Source: Nitrosomonadaceae bacterium (GTDB lineage Bacteria; Pseudomonadota; Gammaproteobacteria; Burkholderiales; Nitrosomonadaceae). From it: 64,000 bases of DNA. Both the position numbers and the translations under genes were made by a program. Shown piece by piece: positions 28,380 through 38,633 of this stretch (position 1 is its first letter; every line of letters starts with the position of its first letter). The notes beneath the pieces were generated by a model. It was given only the letters and a program-made list of their open reading frames with translations. It searched no databases and was not told the origin of the DNA. The DNA is taken from contig BJGV01000004.1 in NCBI GenBank assembly GCA_014190895.1, positions 26,061-90,060 on the forward strand, given 5' to 3'.

Positions 28380-29765
28380 ATGCCCACCCCATCCTCTCCT
28401 GAAAAAATGTCTTCAATAGAGCTTAGAGCCACTGCTGGCTTGGCAAGCATCTATGGATTGCGAATGCTGGGAATGTTTATTATTTTGCCTGTATTTGCGT
28501 TTTATGCTGAGCATTTGCCTGGTGGCGATAATTACACACTAGTCGGTATTGCACTTGGTGCATACGGACTCACCCAAGCAATACTACAAATTCCCTTTGG
28601 ATGGTTGTCCGATCGCATTGGACGTAAACCAGTTATTTGTATTGGATTAATTCTATTTGGCATCGGCAGCTTTGTTGCCGCTTCCGCCACTGATATTTAC
28701 TGGGTAATTTTTGGTCGCGTTATCCAAGGTTCTGGAGCAATCTCTGCCGCAGTGATGGCGCTTGCTGCCGATCTTACTCGTGAAGAACAGCGCACCAAAT
28801 CAATGGCCGCAATTGGTATGACTATTGGCATTACTTTTGCTTTCTCCCTAATCATTGCCCCCACATTAAATCACTTAATCGGCGTACCAGGAATTTTTGT
28901 TATGACAGGTGTGCTTGCATTATTAGCCTTAATAGTAATTTATAAAGTTATTCCAGATCCTCTAATCAGTCATTTCCATTCCGATACCGAGACATCTGGA
29001 AAGAGATTTCACAATGTACTGCGTGACCCTGAATTATTACGTCTGAATTTTGGTGTGTTCACGCTTCACGCAACACTCATGGCATTGTGGTTAGTAATCC
29101 CCCTATCACTACGCAACGCTGGACTGGCAATAGATCATCATTGGCAGATCTACTTACCAGTATTAATACTGTCCATGGCATTAATTATTCCGGCTATTAT
29201 TTATGCAGAAAAGAAGGCTAAACTCAAACCGGTATTTGTTTCAGCTGTAGCGGTATTAATGGTGGCTCAATTATTGCTGGCGTTGATGCTAGATTCCTTA
29301 TGGGGAATAGCAGTAGCATTATTAGTATTCTTTGCTGCATTTAATTTATTAGAAGCTAGTTTGCCATCGCTCATTTCCAAGATTGCTCCAGTAGGTATGA
29401 AAGGTACTGCCATTGGGGTTTATAGCAGTATTCAATTTCTCGGTTCCTTTGTTGGCGCAACCACAGGGGGCTATTTATACGGAAATTATGGCGGCCCTGC
29501 ACTATTTATATTCTGCGGTACTCTGTTAGCATTATGGCTATGGTTAGCTGCAACCATGAAAACACCGGCTGCTGTACGCACCAAGATGTATCCCGTACAA
29601 AAAATTAATACCAACAGAGCTAACGAATTATCGTGTGAATTAGCAGCTTTAACGGGTGTACATGAGGCTTTGGTAATGGCAAATGAAGGGGTGGCTTATC
29701 TAAAAGTAGACTTAAATGGTTTTGACGAGAAACAGGTTATTCAATTACTAAAGGGGGAAATGTAA
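28380..29765 (+). CDS. MFS transporter (uvrA-ssb-linked family)
   Basis: 461 residues with 12 predicted membrane helices and the MFS loop motif GWLSDRIGRKPVI between helices 2 and 3. After the last helix (about 385) comes a soluble tail of about 70 residues. This transporter type between uvrA and ssb is conserved in betaproteobacteria; its substrate is not known. The stop is followed at once by the ssb ATG, so the two share a transcript. MSSIELRATAG at 28407 is an alternative start. Confidence 0.9.
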   Translation: MPTPSSPEKMSSIELRATAGLASIYGLRMLGMFIILPVFAFYAEHLPGGDNYTLVGIALGAYGLTQAILQIPFGWLSDRIGRKPVICIGLILFGIGSFVAASATDIYWVIFGRVIQGSGAISAAVMALAADLTREEQRTKSMAAIGMTIGITFAFSLIIAPTLNHLIGVPGIFVMTGVLALLALIVIYKVIPDPLISHFHSDTETSGKRFHNVLRDPELLRLNFGVFTLHATLMALWLVIPLSLRNAGLAIDHHWQIYLPVLILSMALIIPAIIYAEKKAKLKPVFVSAVAVLMVAQLLLALMLDSLWGIAVALLVFFAAFNLLEASLPSLISKIAPVGMKGTAIGVYSSIQFLGSFVGATTGGYLYGNYGGPALFIFCGTLLALWLWLAATMKTPAAVRTKMYPVQKINTNRANELSCELAALTGVHEALVMANEGVAYLKVDLNGFDEKQVIQLLKGEM

Positions 29766-30215
29766 ATGGCATCAATTAATAAAGTCATACTTATCGGCAA
29801 CCTTGGCAAAGATCCTGAAACTCGTTACATGCCAAATGGCGAAGCTGTGACTAATATTACTTTGGCAACCACAGAAACCTGGAAAGATAAAAATGGTGAA
29901 AAACAAGAGAAAACTGAATGGCATCGTGTCACTTTTTATCGGAAACTTGCTGAAATTGCAGGTGAATATCTAAAGAAAGGTCGGCCAGTATACGTTGAGG
30001 GAAGACTAGAAACCCGTAAATGGCTTGATAAAGCGGGTGTTGAGCGTTACACCACCGAGATTATTGCTAGCGATATGAAAATGTTAGGCAACAAGCCAGG
30101 TGCCTCTAGCTTCGAAACAGAAGAAAAAGACAATGACACAATAGCACCTAAAAGCAAACCCGTTACCAAAAGTAATAGTGGGTTTGATGACATGGATGAC
30201 GATATACCATTTTGA
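29766..30215 (+). CDS. ssb: Single-stranded DNA-binding protein SSB
   Basis: 149 residues: an OB fold (1-110; [39 protein letters not shown]), a flexible linker and the acidic tip DDMDDDIPF, which recruits repair and replication partners. It starts immediately after the MFS stop with a GGGGGA ribosome site. Proximity to uvrA fits a repair role. Confidence 0.98.
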   Translation: MASINKVILIGNLGKDPETRYMPNGEAVTNITLATTETWKDKNGEKQEKTEWHRVTFYRKLAEIAGEYLKKGRPVYVEGRLETRKWLDKAGVERYTTEIIASDMKMLGNKPGASSFETEEKDNDTIAPKSKPVTKSNSGFDDMDDDIPF

Positions 30216-30237
30216 GATATACCTAGTTTAAATATGT

Positions 30238-30280
30238 AAATATTAACCCAGCAAGCTTGAAGTTTGCTGGGTTAATATTT
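30238..30280. terminator. Strong hairpin terminator between convergent ssb and ybbP
   Basis: AAATATTAACCCAGCAA, a 9-base loop, TTGCTGGGTTAATATTT: a perfect 17-bp stem with a GC core and A/T ends on both sides, allowing termination from either direction. It lies 22 bases after the ssb stop. Confidence 0.85.
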
Positions 30281-30416
30281 ATTCACAATCACTTAATAAT
30301 TTACTAGAAATTAAATACCGCCGAGATGCGCACCGATTTACCTTAAACTGATTATTGCTGTGTATGGGCTGAAGAGAATGTGCTGCCGTTTATGCAAGGC
30401 ATAAGAACCTTAATGC

Positions 30417-32924
30417 TTAGGCAATTTTCCGTAATGTCTGTAGCGGTGGTCTTGTGAGAGCGCCTCTAGTTCCAATTAACCCCACCACAACTACACCTAT
30501 ACCACCAAAGAGCAGGCCTGCTAAAAATACCCATGGATTAAAGGTGTAAGGCATGTTTAGCGCATACTTGCCAACAATATAATTTAACGAACTTGCTCCT
30601 ATTGCGGCAAGCAACCCAGCCAATCCACCAAGTATCGCAAACTCTATTACCCAGACCCTAACTAATTGTCTGCGATTTGCCCCCAGAACGCGAAATATTG
30701 CGGCTTCATAGACACGTTCATCGTGAGTGGTGACAATCGCTGCATATAACACAGCAAGCCCAGAAAGTAGAGTAAATAAAAAAACAAATTCAATTGCTTT
30801 GGTCACTTGCTCCATAATTTTCTGTACTTGTGCAATGATAGCTTCTACATCTATTACTAAAAAATTAGGAAAATTCTTAACTAATTTATTAATGACAGTT
30901 AACTGTTCTTTTTGCAAATAAAGACTGGTGATGTAAGTTGCCGGGTACTGTTTCAGAATACTCGGCGGCGTAACTACAAAGAAATTAACGCGAAATGAAT
31001 CCCAATTTACTTTACGTAAACTAGTTACGGTAACAGAAAGAATTTGGCCTGCTATTTCATAGGTTAATACATCGCCTAAGTGAATGCCTATTGTTTTCGC
31101 AACACCTTCTTCTATTGACACCACTGCCTCTCCTATACCTCCGTTTTCCCACCAATGGCCTGCAATGATCTTATTATCACTTCGAATTTCTTCTGCCCAC
31201 GATAAGTTAAATTCACGCTCTATCAATCTCTTAGCTCGCGTATCAAAATAATTTTCTGATAATACGATTTTATTATTAATAGAAATTAAGCGGCCCCGCA
31301 CCATTGGAAAAACAGTTGGTGACAAGATTTCATTCTGCTCAAAAAAATTTTCTAGTGGCCGTAATTGATCTGTTTGAATATTTACTAAAAAATAATTTGG
31401 TGTATCTGATGGTAAACCGGCCCGCCAATCTTGTAAGAAATTATTCTGAATTAACGTTAAAGTTAATAAAGCCATTATTCCCAATCCTATTGCTATTATT
31501 TGCACTACATTAATAGCGGTACGTCTTAAGATACTTGCTAGTCCGTAATGCCACACTCCTCGAGTTTGGCCAAGTAAACTTGAAAGAATTTTGATCATTA
31601 AAAAACCAAAAAAACCAAAAACTACTACCGCAAGGATGAATGTGCTCATAACAGAAATACCGAGCTGAGCGTCTCCAGCCTGCCATAAAAATAATACTAG
31701 TAATGTTACCAATCCTGTAGCATAACCCGCCAGACTACCGGTATTCTGCGAACCAATATCTCGATGCAATACGCGCAGCGCTGGCACACTTTTTAAATTT
31801 AGTAGTGGCGGTAACGCAAAGCCTAGTAGTATCGCCATACCAAATAATAATCCATGTATAGCCGGCAATAAACTGGGCGGCGGTATCTCTACCTCTGCTA
31901 TTGTAGAGAGCCAGTACGTCAATACTTCCTGTGAAATTAGACCAAGTACACACCCAATTGAACTAGCCGCTATTCCAAACATAATAAAATAATATAGATA
32001 TAACTTTAGTATTTTTTTCTGACTAGTGCCTAAACAACGCATCACGGCACAGGTATCGAGATGGCGCAGAATGAATTGACGAACTGCAAGTGCAATTGCT
32101 ACTGTTGCGAGAACTACGCTCGCCATAGCGGCTAGACTAAGAAATTTCTCCGCCCGCTCTAATACCGTTTTAATTTCAGGTCGAGCGTCACGAATATCCT
32201 CAATTCTTTCTCCAAGCACTAGACGTGCCTGTGCCCAACTCTTAAAAGATTTAACTAATCCGGCATCACCTGCGATTAAAAGACGATATGTAACACGACT
32301 CCCCTGTTTTATTAGATTGGTTGCAGGTAAATCAACTGCATTAATTAATAAACGCGGGGCAAGGCTAATAAAACCAATAGAATGATCCGGTTCTTGAGTT
32401 ATTAACGCAGTCACAGTTAATTTTGTTGCGCCCACTTCAATTGTGTCACCTTGTTTAAGAGTAAGGCGATTTGCGAGTTTATCATCCACCCATACTGAGC
32501 CGGATGATGGAATTGCATTGGGAATATAATCTGCTCTAGGAGATGATACATTACTGATATTATCTGAAATTCTTAACTCGCCGCGCAAAGGATAGTCTGT
32601 GGCTACTGCTTTAATTTCTGTTAATAGGCTATTTTCTCCTTTCGCTACCATGCTAGGAAATTTCAGTGCATTGGAGACGACTAATCCAAGTCGTAATGCT
32701 TCATCCGTATAATGTTGGGAAATCTGATGGTCTGAAACAATAATTAAGTCTGCACCAAGCAATTGATTGCCTTGACGAGAAAGTGTCAATTGCACTCTAT
32801 CAACAAAAAATCCTACCGTGGCGATTCCGCCCACTGCAATGACTAATGCAAATAGCAATAAGTTTAACTCACCTGCACGCCAATCACAGACAAGCATGCG
32901 GAAAGAAATTCTGGGAAGATTCAT
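30417..32924 (-). CDS. ybbP: ABC transporter permease, FtsX-like (YbbP family)
   Basis: 835 residues with the YbbP layout: an N-terminal membrane helix, a periplasmic MacB-like domain, and two FtsX blocks of helices (about 260-440 and 720-830). MRCLGTSQKKILKLYLYYF and FRVLGANRRQLVRVWVIEFAILGG are the conserved cytoplasmic coupling segments. It pairs with the ATPase encoded just upstream (42-base gap). The E. coli YbbA-YbbP complex is linked to lipid-related or toxic-compound export; function here is inferred. Confidence 0.92.
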   Translation of the reverse strand: MNLPRISFRMLVCDWRAGELNLLLFALVIAVGGIATVGFFVDRVQLTLSRQGNQLLGADLIIVSDHQISQHYTDEALRLGLVVSNALKFPSMVAKGENSLLTEIKAVATDYPLRGELRISDNISNVSSPRADYIPNAIPSSGSVWVDDKLANRLTLKQGDTIEVGATKLTVTALITQEPDHSIGFISLAPRLLINAVDLPATNLIKQGSRVTYRLLIAGDAGLVKSFKSWAQARLVLGERIEDIRDARPEIKTVLERAEKFLSLAAMASVVLATVAIALAVRQFILRHLDTCAVMRCLGTSQKKILKLYLYYFIMFGIAASSIGCVLGLISQEVLTYWLSTIAEVEIPPPSLLPAIHGLLFGMAILLGFALPPLLNLKSVPALRVLHRDIGSQNTGSLAGYATGLVTLLVLFLWQAGDAQLGISVMSTFILAVVVFGFFGFLMIKILSSLLGQTRGVWHYGLASILRRTAINVVQIIAIGLGIMALLTLTLIQNNFLQDWRAGLPSDTPNYFLVNIQTDQLRPLENFFEQNEILSPTVFPMVRGRLISINNKIVLSENYFDTRAKRLIEREFNLSWAEEIRSDNKIIAGHWWENGGIGEAVVSIEEGVAKTIGIHLGDVLTYEIAGQILSVTVTSLRKVNWDSFRVNFFVVTPPSILKQYPATYITSLYLQKEQLTVINKLVKNFPNFLVIDVEAIIAQVQKIMEQVTKAIEFVFLFTLLSGLAVLYAAIVTTHDERVYEAAIFRVLGANRRQLVRVWVIEFAILGGLAGLLAAIGASSLNYIVGKYALNMPYTFNPWVFLAGLLFGGIGVVVVGLIGTRGALTRPPLQTLRKIA

Positions 32925-32966
32925 AAAAATTTATTTATTTAAAATAGATTTAATCAATACATTCAT

Positions 32967-33653
32967 CTAATTTATTATTTCTCCTCCTGCCAATCTCACT
33001 CGCTGCGTACAACGACTAGAGATCGCCTCGTCATGAGTTACCAATAACAACGTTGCTCCACGCTCACGATTAAGCTCAAACATAAGATTAATAATGTGCG
33101 CTCCGGTAACAGAATCCAAATTGCCAGTAGGCTCATCGGCTAAAAATAATTTTGGCTGAGTAACAAAAGCACGTGCAATAGCTACGCGCTGTTGTTCACC
33201 ACCGGAGAGTTGTTTTGGATAGTGTTTTAGACGCATTCCTAACCCAACTCGCCCAAGTAAATCTAGCGCAGTGGTTCGTGCATTACTACTACCTAATAAC
33301 TCTAGCGGTAGCATTACATTCTCGATCGCGGTTAATGCCGGGAGCAGCTGAAATGATTGAAAAATAAAACCTAATATACGTCCGCGTATAGCTGCACGCT
33401 CATCTTCATTCAATGAAAAAATATTCACTCCATCTAAATAAACTGTACCACTGGATGGTGTATCTAATCCTGCTAATAATCCTAACAATGTAGATTTACC
33501 GGAACCAGAGGCACCCAAAATAGCAACAGTCTCACCTGCATTAATAACTAAGTTAATATCTTGTAAAATGATTAGTTGCGTATCGCCAGTCCTAACTTTT
33601 TTATTTAAAGAAACGGCTCGCACAATGGGCTGTATAATAGGATCAACCGCCAT
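32967..33653 (-). CDS. ybbA: ABC transporter ATPase YbbA
   Basis: 228-residue ATPase of the LolD/MacB type. Walker A is GASGSGKST, the signature is LSGGEQQR, Walker B is LFLADEPTGNLD, and the H-loop is LVTHD. The track start at 33758 adds 35 residues unlike the family, so the ATG at 33653 (MAVDPIIQPIVRAV) is preferred. That start codon shares two bases with the divergent tesA ATG. It partners with YbbP. Confidence 0.93.
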   Translation of the reverse strand: MAVDPIIQPIVRAVSLNKKVRTGDTQLIILQDINLVINAGETVAILGASGSGKSTLLGLLAGLDTPSSGTVYLDGVNIFSLNEDERAAIRGRILGFIFQSFQLLPALTAIENVMLPLELLGSSNARTTALDLLGRVGLGMRLKHYPKQLSGGEQQRVAIARAFVTQPKLFLADEPTGNLDSVTGAHIINLMFELNRERGATLLLVTHDEAISSRCTQRVRLAGGEIIN

Positions 33654-34290
33654 GAAAAATCTTCTCTTTCTCTTAAGTATTTCATTAGGTGTTGTGCTTA
33701 GTTCCTCGTCCACTGGTACAGACACAACCGCTTTGTTAAAAACCGCTACCACTGTCATGGTATTTGGGGACAGTTTATCATCTAGTTACGGCATTCCTTC
33801 CGAAGCTGGATGGGTAAATCTGTTAAAAAAACGACTACAAATACAATCGTCCAGTTATCAAGTAATAAATGCCAGTGTTAGCGGTGAAACTACACTAGGC
33901 GGCCGCAACAATATCGAACAAGCACTCAAAAACCACCGGCCCAATATTGTTATTATAGAACTTGGTGCTAATGATGGACTACGCGGTCTATCTACTAAAT
34001 CTGCTTACGAAAATTTAGAAAGCATTATCAAAGTCTGTCAACGAAATCAAATCACCGTGCTCTTGGTAGGTATGCGTCTACCGCCTAATTATGGCATAAC
34101 ATATACAAAACAATTTCAGGATATCTATCTACAATTAGCGAAATATCATCGGCTCAGGTTGGTGCCGTTTTTGCTAGAGAATTTTGGTGATAAACCGGAA
34201 TACTTCCAAGAAGATGGATTGCACCCAAACACACAGGCACAAGAAAAAATATTAGAGAATGTGTGGAAAGAATTGCACCTATTAATTTAA
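33652..34290 (+). CDS. tesA: Arylesterase / acyl-CoA thioesterase TesA (GDSL hydrolase)
   Basis: 212-residue periplasmic SGNH hydrolase. It has a signal peptide (MKNLLFLLSISLGVVLSSSSTG), block I VFGDSLSSSYGIP with the catalytic Ser, block III GANDGLRG, and block V DGLHPNTQAQ with Asp and His. It acts on acyl esters and thioesters. ATG 33652 is chosen because it opens the signal peptide and has AGGAT eight bases upstream; the track start at 33568 runs into ybbA. Head-to-head tesA-ybbA is a conserved pairing. Confidence 0.93.
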   Translation: MKNLLFLLSISLGVVLSSSSTGTDTTALLKTATTVMVFGDSLSSSYGIPSEAGWVNLLKKRLQIQSSSYQVINASVSGETTLGGRNNIEQALKNHRPNIVIIELGANDGLRGLSTKSAYENLESIIKVCQRNQITVLLVGMRLPPNYGITYTKQFQDIYLQLAKYHRLRLVPFLLENFGDKPEYFQEDGLHPNTQAQEKILENVWKELHLLI

Positions 34291-34413
34291 CTTAATTAAC
34301 TACTATTATTAGACTGAAGCATGATCAAATAGTTCAATAAGATTAGAGATTTTTTACAGTCTAACTTTCTTCAAGATATCAATCCAAGAAAGCTGGATTT
34401 AGGGTGCATTTTC

Positions 34414-34442
34414 TTGACTAAATACCCATTTTCCTTTAAATT
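34414..34442 (+). promoter_or_regulatory. Candidate sigma-70 promoter of the desaturase gene
   Basis: TTGACT (34414-34419), 17-base spacer, TAAATT (34437-34442), about 35 bases before the ATG at 34477. Match to consensus and position support it; there is no experimental evidence. Confidence 0.45.
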
Positions 34443-34476
34443 ATAGCGTCTTTTCACTTTATAGCAGTCAATGTAA

Positions 34477-35661
34477 ATGAGCTACATAAATATGATCTCT
34501 GGTCTTGTTGATTTGCCTTGGTGGGGCTATGTTCTAGTAACTCTGATGTTAACCCATATCACCATTGCCAGCATTACCATCTATCTTCATCGTCACCAAG
34601 CTCATCGGGCATTAGAATTACACCCCCTTGCTAGTCATTTCTTTCGCCTATGGCTCTGGCTTACCACTGGAATGATAACCAAAGAATGGACGGCAATACA
34701 TCGCAAACATCATGCAAAATGTGAGACCCTTGATGATCCCCATAGTCCGCAAATTTTAGGCATAGGAAGGCTATTAAAGGAAGGATCAGAGCTATACCGA
34801 AAAGAAGCTAAAAATTTAGAGACTCTTACAAGATATGGTCATGGTACGCCGGATGACTGGTTAGAACGTAATATCTATAGTAAACATAGCGCCAAGGGTG
34901 TTACGCTAACATTGATTATCGATCTCATTTTGTTTGGTCCCATTGGACTTACTATTTGGGCTATTCAGATGATCTGGTCACCGATTATGGCTGCAGGTAT
35001 CGTTAACGGTGTTGGTCACTACTGGGGGTATCGCAACTTCCAAGCAGAGGATGCTAGCCGCAATATCGTTCCATGGGGCATCCTCATTGGAGGAGAAGAA
35101 TTGCATAACAACCATCATGCTTACGCTACCTCTGCACGATTATCTAATAAATGGTATGAATTCGATATTGGCTGGATGTACATATGCATTCTTAAGTTAA
35201 TAGGGCTCGCCAAAGTAAAAAAAGTGGCTCCCAAACTACGTTTTAATATGGCCAAAACTAAGTGTGATCTTGATACATTACACGCCGTCATTTCTCACCG
35301 TTATGAAGTACTTGCAAAATATGCTAAATCTCTTAAGCATGCGCTTGCCAAAGAAACTAGTCACTTAAGCGAGGCGCTGATACATCATGGTATAGATCGC
35401 TCCACTATTAAACGTTGGGTATTGGCTGATTCCAAAACCTTACAAGCACATGAACGTACCCAGTTAAGCTTGGTGTTAAATAAAACCAAAGCGCTTGACA
35501 AAATGTACTGTATGAGAGAGGAATTAATGTCGGTGTGGCAACGATCTTCTGCATCAGGAGATGAATTAGTCAAACAATTAGAAGACTGGTGTCACCGTGC
35601 AGAAGAAAGTGGTATAGAAGCACTGGAGAAATTCTCTCGCAGACTCCGTTGCTATGCTTAA
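34477..35661 (+). CDS. Acyl-lipid/acyl-CoA fatty acid desaturase
   Basis: 394-residue membrane di-iron desaturase. The three histidine boxes are HRHQAHR, HRKHH and HNNHH, and several hydrophobic helices are present. It is expected to place a cis double bond in membrane fatty acids, using an electron donor. The C-terminal ~130 residues beyond the usual core form a charged, helical tail (HAVISHRYEVLAKYAKSLKHALAKE...). Such tails occur in delta-9 desaturases of this bacterial group. It is convergent with rpmG. Confidence 0.92.
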   Translation: MSYINMISGLVDLPWWGYVLVTLMLTHITIASITIYLHRHQAHRALELHPLASHFFRLWLWLTTGMITKEWTAIHRKHHAKCETLDDPHSPQILGIGRLLKEGSELYRKEAKNLETLTRYGHGTPDDWLERNIYSKHSAKGVTLTLIIDLILFGPIGLTIWAIQMIWSPIMAAGIVNGVGHYWGYRNFQAEDASRNIVPWGILIGGEELHNNHHAYATSARLSNKWYEFDIGWMYICILKLIGLAKVKKVAPKLRFNMAKTKCDLDTLHAVISHRYEVLAKYAKSLKHALAKETSHLSEALIHHGIDRSTIKRWVLADSKTLQAHERTQLSLVLNKTKALDKMYCMREELMSVWQRSSASGDELVKQLEDWCHRAEESGIEALEKFSRRLRCYA

Positions 35662-35689
35662 CAAATCAAGAATTAACACCAGAAGAACG

Positions 35690-35845
35690 CTACTTAAGTT
35701 TAGTTTCTTTATACTTAACATGCTTACGTGCCACCGGATCAAATTTTGAAATTTCTATTTTTTCTGGGGTGGTACGTTTATTCTTAGTAGTGGTATAAAA
35801 ATGGCCGGTTCCGGCAGAAGACTCTAGTTTTATTTTCTCACGCAT
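35690..35845 (-). CDS. rpmG: 50S ribosomal protein L33 (RpmG)
   Basis: 51 residues, too short for the ORF track. It reads [20 protein letters not shown] followed by [20 protein letters not shown] and [11 protein letters not shown]. This is the full proteobacterial L33 of the cysteine-free (C-minus) type. It follows rpmB on the same strand, the standard rpmB-rpmG operon. Confidence 0.97.
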   Translation of the reverse strand: MREKIKLESSAGTGHFYTTTKNKRTTPEKIEISKFDPVARKHVKYKETKLK

Positions 35846-35900
35846 AATAATAAAATTCCTAACTTCTTAAAATTGAAAATTATCTACAGTTGCTAATGGT

Positions 35901-36137
35901 TTAGATCTTGTCGCCGCGAGCTCGCATACCGGCTAACACCACATCGATGCCATTTTTATCTATAGTACGTAATGCTGCGTTAGATAAACGCAAGCTGATC
36001 CAACGCTTCTCGCTCTCAACCCAAAATTTACGATGTTGCAAGTTTGGTAAGAAACGTCGCTTAGTTTTATTGTTAGCATGAGAAACATGATTCCCAGTCA
36101 TGGGTTTCTTGCCAGTAACTTCACATACTCGTGCCAT
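35901..36137 (-). CDS. rpmB: 50S ribosomal protein L28 (RpmB)
   Basis: 78 residues: [34 protein letters not shown] and the C-terminal [17 protein letters not shown] of L28. The track starts two codons earlier (ATG ATC ATG). The second ATG at 36137 is preferred, since GGAG then lies nine bases upstream rather than three. The first gene of rpmB-rpmG. Confidence 0.97.
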   Translation of the reverse strand: MARVCEVTGKKPMTGNHVSHANNKTKRRFLPNLQHRKFWVESEKRWISLRLSNAALRTIDKNGIDVVLAGMRARGDKI

Positions 36138-36500
36138 GATCATGCGCTCCAGAATTCACAAAGTGCCCTTATTATACCCTACTTCTGCGCACTCTCTCAA
36201 ATCAAATTAGCTTGGATTCAGTGAATGGCTGAATATACGCACCAACTCTCAAAAAAGAGGAATCAAAATTTCTGTAACATCAAGTACGAATGATTTTCCT
36301 TGTATGTGTTTGTAGGTAAATAATAACGAGTCGACCTAGTAAGAACTGACTAAGAATGTTATTCTGAACCTTAAAAATATTAATCATCATATTTCTCTAG
36401 AACTTATGTCACAGATATCTTGACTCGAAATAATCGGAGAAAATAAATTCTTTAAAGAAGATTGAACTCTTGCTCCTGCATCAAACGACTCAAGATAATA
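36138..36500. other. Gene-free divergent region between rpmB and coaBC
   Basis: About 360 bases with no ORF I can support. It must contain both promoters. TTGACT at 36420-36425 with a TAAATT-like element about 18 bases later is a candidate for coaBC. radC, which often lies here in relatives (from memory), is not visible even as a remnant. Confidence 0.5.
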
Positions 36501-37727
36501 ATGACTAATATCCCTTTAAGCAATTCGAAACGTTTACTACTCGGTTTGACTGGCAGTGTAGCGGCCTACAAGACAGCTGAGTTGTCACGTCTTCTGATAC
36601 AAGATGGTCTGAATGTACAAATAGTCATGACTGAATCGGCTTGTCATTTTATCGGGCCTGTCACACTACAGGCATTAACAGGCAAACCGGTTTTTGTTGA
36701 GTTATGGGATGCCCGTATTAAGAATAACATGGCACATATTGATCTTGTGCGTAATACAGATGCTATCTTAATTGCCCCTGCCAGTGCTAATTTCATCTCT
36801 AAGATTGCTCATGGCCTTGCTGATGACCTGCTCTCGACACTGTGCTTAACAAGAGATTGCCCATTGTTAGTTGTTCCAGCTATGAATCGACAGATGTGGG
36901 AAAATCCTGCTACTCAGCGAAATTTAGCTACTCTAAAAAATGATGGTGTGATAATACTCGGGCCCGCTTATGGGGATCAGGCTTGTGGTGAAACCGGAGT
37001 GGGCCGCATGCTAGAAGCACAAGAATTAGCCAGAGCAATACAAAGTTTCTTTCAGCCTAAGCCGCTGGAAAACAGATGCGTTCTTATTACTGCTGGACCA
37101 ACCTACGAGGCTATCGATGCGGTTCGTGGTATTACAAATTTAAGTTCTGGAAAAATGGGTTATGCAATGGCTTGTGCTGCAGTCGAAGCAGGTGCGCAAG
37201 TTACCCTTATTTCCGGCCCAGTATCCCTAGAAACTCTTTCTGTAGTTAAGCTCATTAAAACAGTAAGTGCGCGAGATATGTTGGCAGCCGTGAAGGATGA
37301 GATAAAAAACACCGATATCTTTATAAGTATCGCAGCTGTAGCAGATTATCGTTCTGCCGAAATTAACAAACAGAAAATTAAAAGAGCTACTGACAACATC
37401 GTCCTGGAATTCATTCCTAATTTTGATATCTTGGGGTATGTAACGGACCTCCCTGCACCTCCATTCTGTGTGGGATTTTCTGCAGAGACAGAGAATCTTG
37501 AGGAAAATGCACGGACTAAAAGACATAAGAAAAAATTACCTCTAATTGTCGCCAATTTGGCCCAAGATGCTATTGGCTCGAATGATAGTGAGCTGCTCTT
37601 ACTTGATGATATGGGCACGCATTTTTTATCCAAAGCCACAAAAATAGAACAGGCACGACGCCTAATAAAACATATTGTACCGTTATATAATTCACACTAT
37701 CTTAAACTACTTAATCATGAAAATTGA
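36501..37727 (+). CDS. coaBC: Bifunctional phosphopantothenoylcysteine decarboxylase/synthetase CoaBC (Dfp)
   Basis: Two steps of coenzyme A synthesis. The N-terminal CoaC flavoprotein domain shows [32 protein letters not shown] and the active-site Cys in [13 protein letters not shown]. The C-terminal CoaB domain shows [29 protein letters not shown]. 408 residues from ATG 36501. The track start at 36462 adds an unrelated 13 residues. The 3' end overlaps dut. Confidence 0.96.
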   Translation: MTNIPLSNSKRLLLGLTGSVAAYKTAELSRLLIQDGLNVQIVMTESACHFIGPVTLQALTGKPVFVELWDARIKNNMAHIDLVRNTDAILIAPASANFISKIAHGLADDLLSTLCLTRDCPLLVVPAMNRQMWENPATQRNLATLKNDGVIILGPAYGDQACGETGVGRMLEAQELARAIQSFFQPKPLENRCVLITAGPTYEAIDAVRGITNLSSGKMGYAMACAAVEAGAQVTLISGPVSLETLSVVKLIKTVSARDMLAAVKDEIKNTDIFISIAAVADYRSAEINKQKIKRATDNIVLEFIPNFDILGYVTDLPAPPFCVGFSAETENLEENARTKRHKKKLPLIVANLAQDAIGSNDSELLLLDDMGTHFLSKATKIEQARRLIKHIVPLYNSHYLKLLNHEN

Positions 37728-38163
37728 CATTAAAATTCTTGATCTGCGTCTCAAGGATGAAGCCCCGAGATATGCTACGCGTGGGTCAGCCGGATTAGAT
37801 CTGCGTGCCTGTATTGATTGCCCAATGATCATAAATCCGGGAACAGTAAACCTAATTCCTACTGGTATTGCCATCCATCTGGCTAATAAAAACTTTGCTG
37901 CAATAATATTACCGCGCTCTGGATTAGGTCATAAACACGGGATTGTTCTAGGTAATCTAGTGGGATTAATTGATTCTGATTATCAGGGACAAATACTCAT
38001 ATCCTGTTGGAATCGTAGTCAAACGGCATTCGTGCTAAATCCGCTTGAACGGATTGCGCAATTAGTAGTGCTACCAATAGTACAAATAGACTTTAATTTA
38101 GTAGACACTTTTGATGAGAGTCATCGGGGCGAAAAAGGATTTGGCAGCACCGGAAAAGACTAA
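37717..38163 (+). CDS. dut: dUTP diphosphatase (Dut)
   Basis: 148-residue trimeric dUTPase, which hydrolyses dUTP to dUMP. All five motifs are present: [36 protein letters not shown] and GFGSTG. The start at 37717 ([15 protein letters not shown]) overlaps the coaBC end by 11 bases and is family-typical; the track start lies 42 bases earlier. The coaBC-dut pair is conserved in proteobacteria. Confidence 0.97.
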   Translation: MKIDIKILDLRLKDEAPRYATRGSAGLDLRACIDCPMIINPGTVNLIPTGIAIHLANKNFAAIILPRSGLGHKHGIVLGNLVGLIDSDYQGQILISCWNRSQTAFVLNPLERIAQLVVLPIVQIDFNLVDTFDESHRGEKGFGSTGKD

Positions 38164-38166
38164 AAT

Positions 38167-38601
38167 ATGATGCGCTTTCTTCTGATTATTGTTATTTCCA
38201 TTCTATCAATCCCCGCCAGTGCTGAAACGCCACTAATCGATCTTAAGATTTCTAGTCACACACTTTCTGTTGAAGTTTCTTATACCAAAGCATCCAGAGA
38301 ACGGGGGTTGATGTATCGCAAATCAATGAAAAAAAATAATGGAATGCTCTTTGTTTTTCCAGAAGTTGGCTATCACAATATTTGGATGCTCAATACTAGC
38401 ATTCCATTAAGCGTTGCTTTTCTTGATAAGAATGGTGTAATTCTCAACATTACCAATATGATTCCTCATACTCAAACAATTCATAGTCCAAATAGTCCGG
38501 CCAAATACGTAATTGAAACAAATCTTGGTTGGTTTGAAACAAAAAAAATAAAACCTGGCCATCAGGTTGCTTGGTTGAAAGAGATACCAACTGCAGAATA
38601 A
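38167..38601 (+). CDS. DUF192 periplasmic protein
   Basis: 144 residues. A signal peptide (MMRFLLIIVISILSIPASA) is followed by a DUF192 domain: VSYTKASRERGLMYRKSMKKNNGMLFVFPEVGYHNIWMLNTSIPLSVAFLDKNGVILNITNM. The function of DUF192 is not established. It starts three bases after the dut stop, so it is probably in the coaBC-dut transcript. Confidence 0.9.
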   Translation: MMRFLLIIVISILSIPASAETPLIDLKISSHTLSVEVSYTKASRERGLMYRKSMKKNNGMLFVFPEVGYHNIWMLNTSIPLSVAFLDKNGVILNITNMIPHTQTIHSPNSPAKYVIETNLGWFETKKIKPGHQVAWLKEIPTAE

Positions 38602-38633
38602 TTAATATATACCGTTAATGTCCTTATTCTGAC

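Noticed and set aside
34381-34399. Short inverted repeat AATCCA...TGGATT after tesA
   Set aside because: Only six base pairs and no U-run; too weak to call a terminator.
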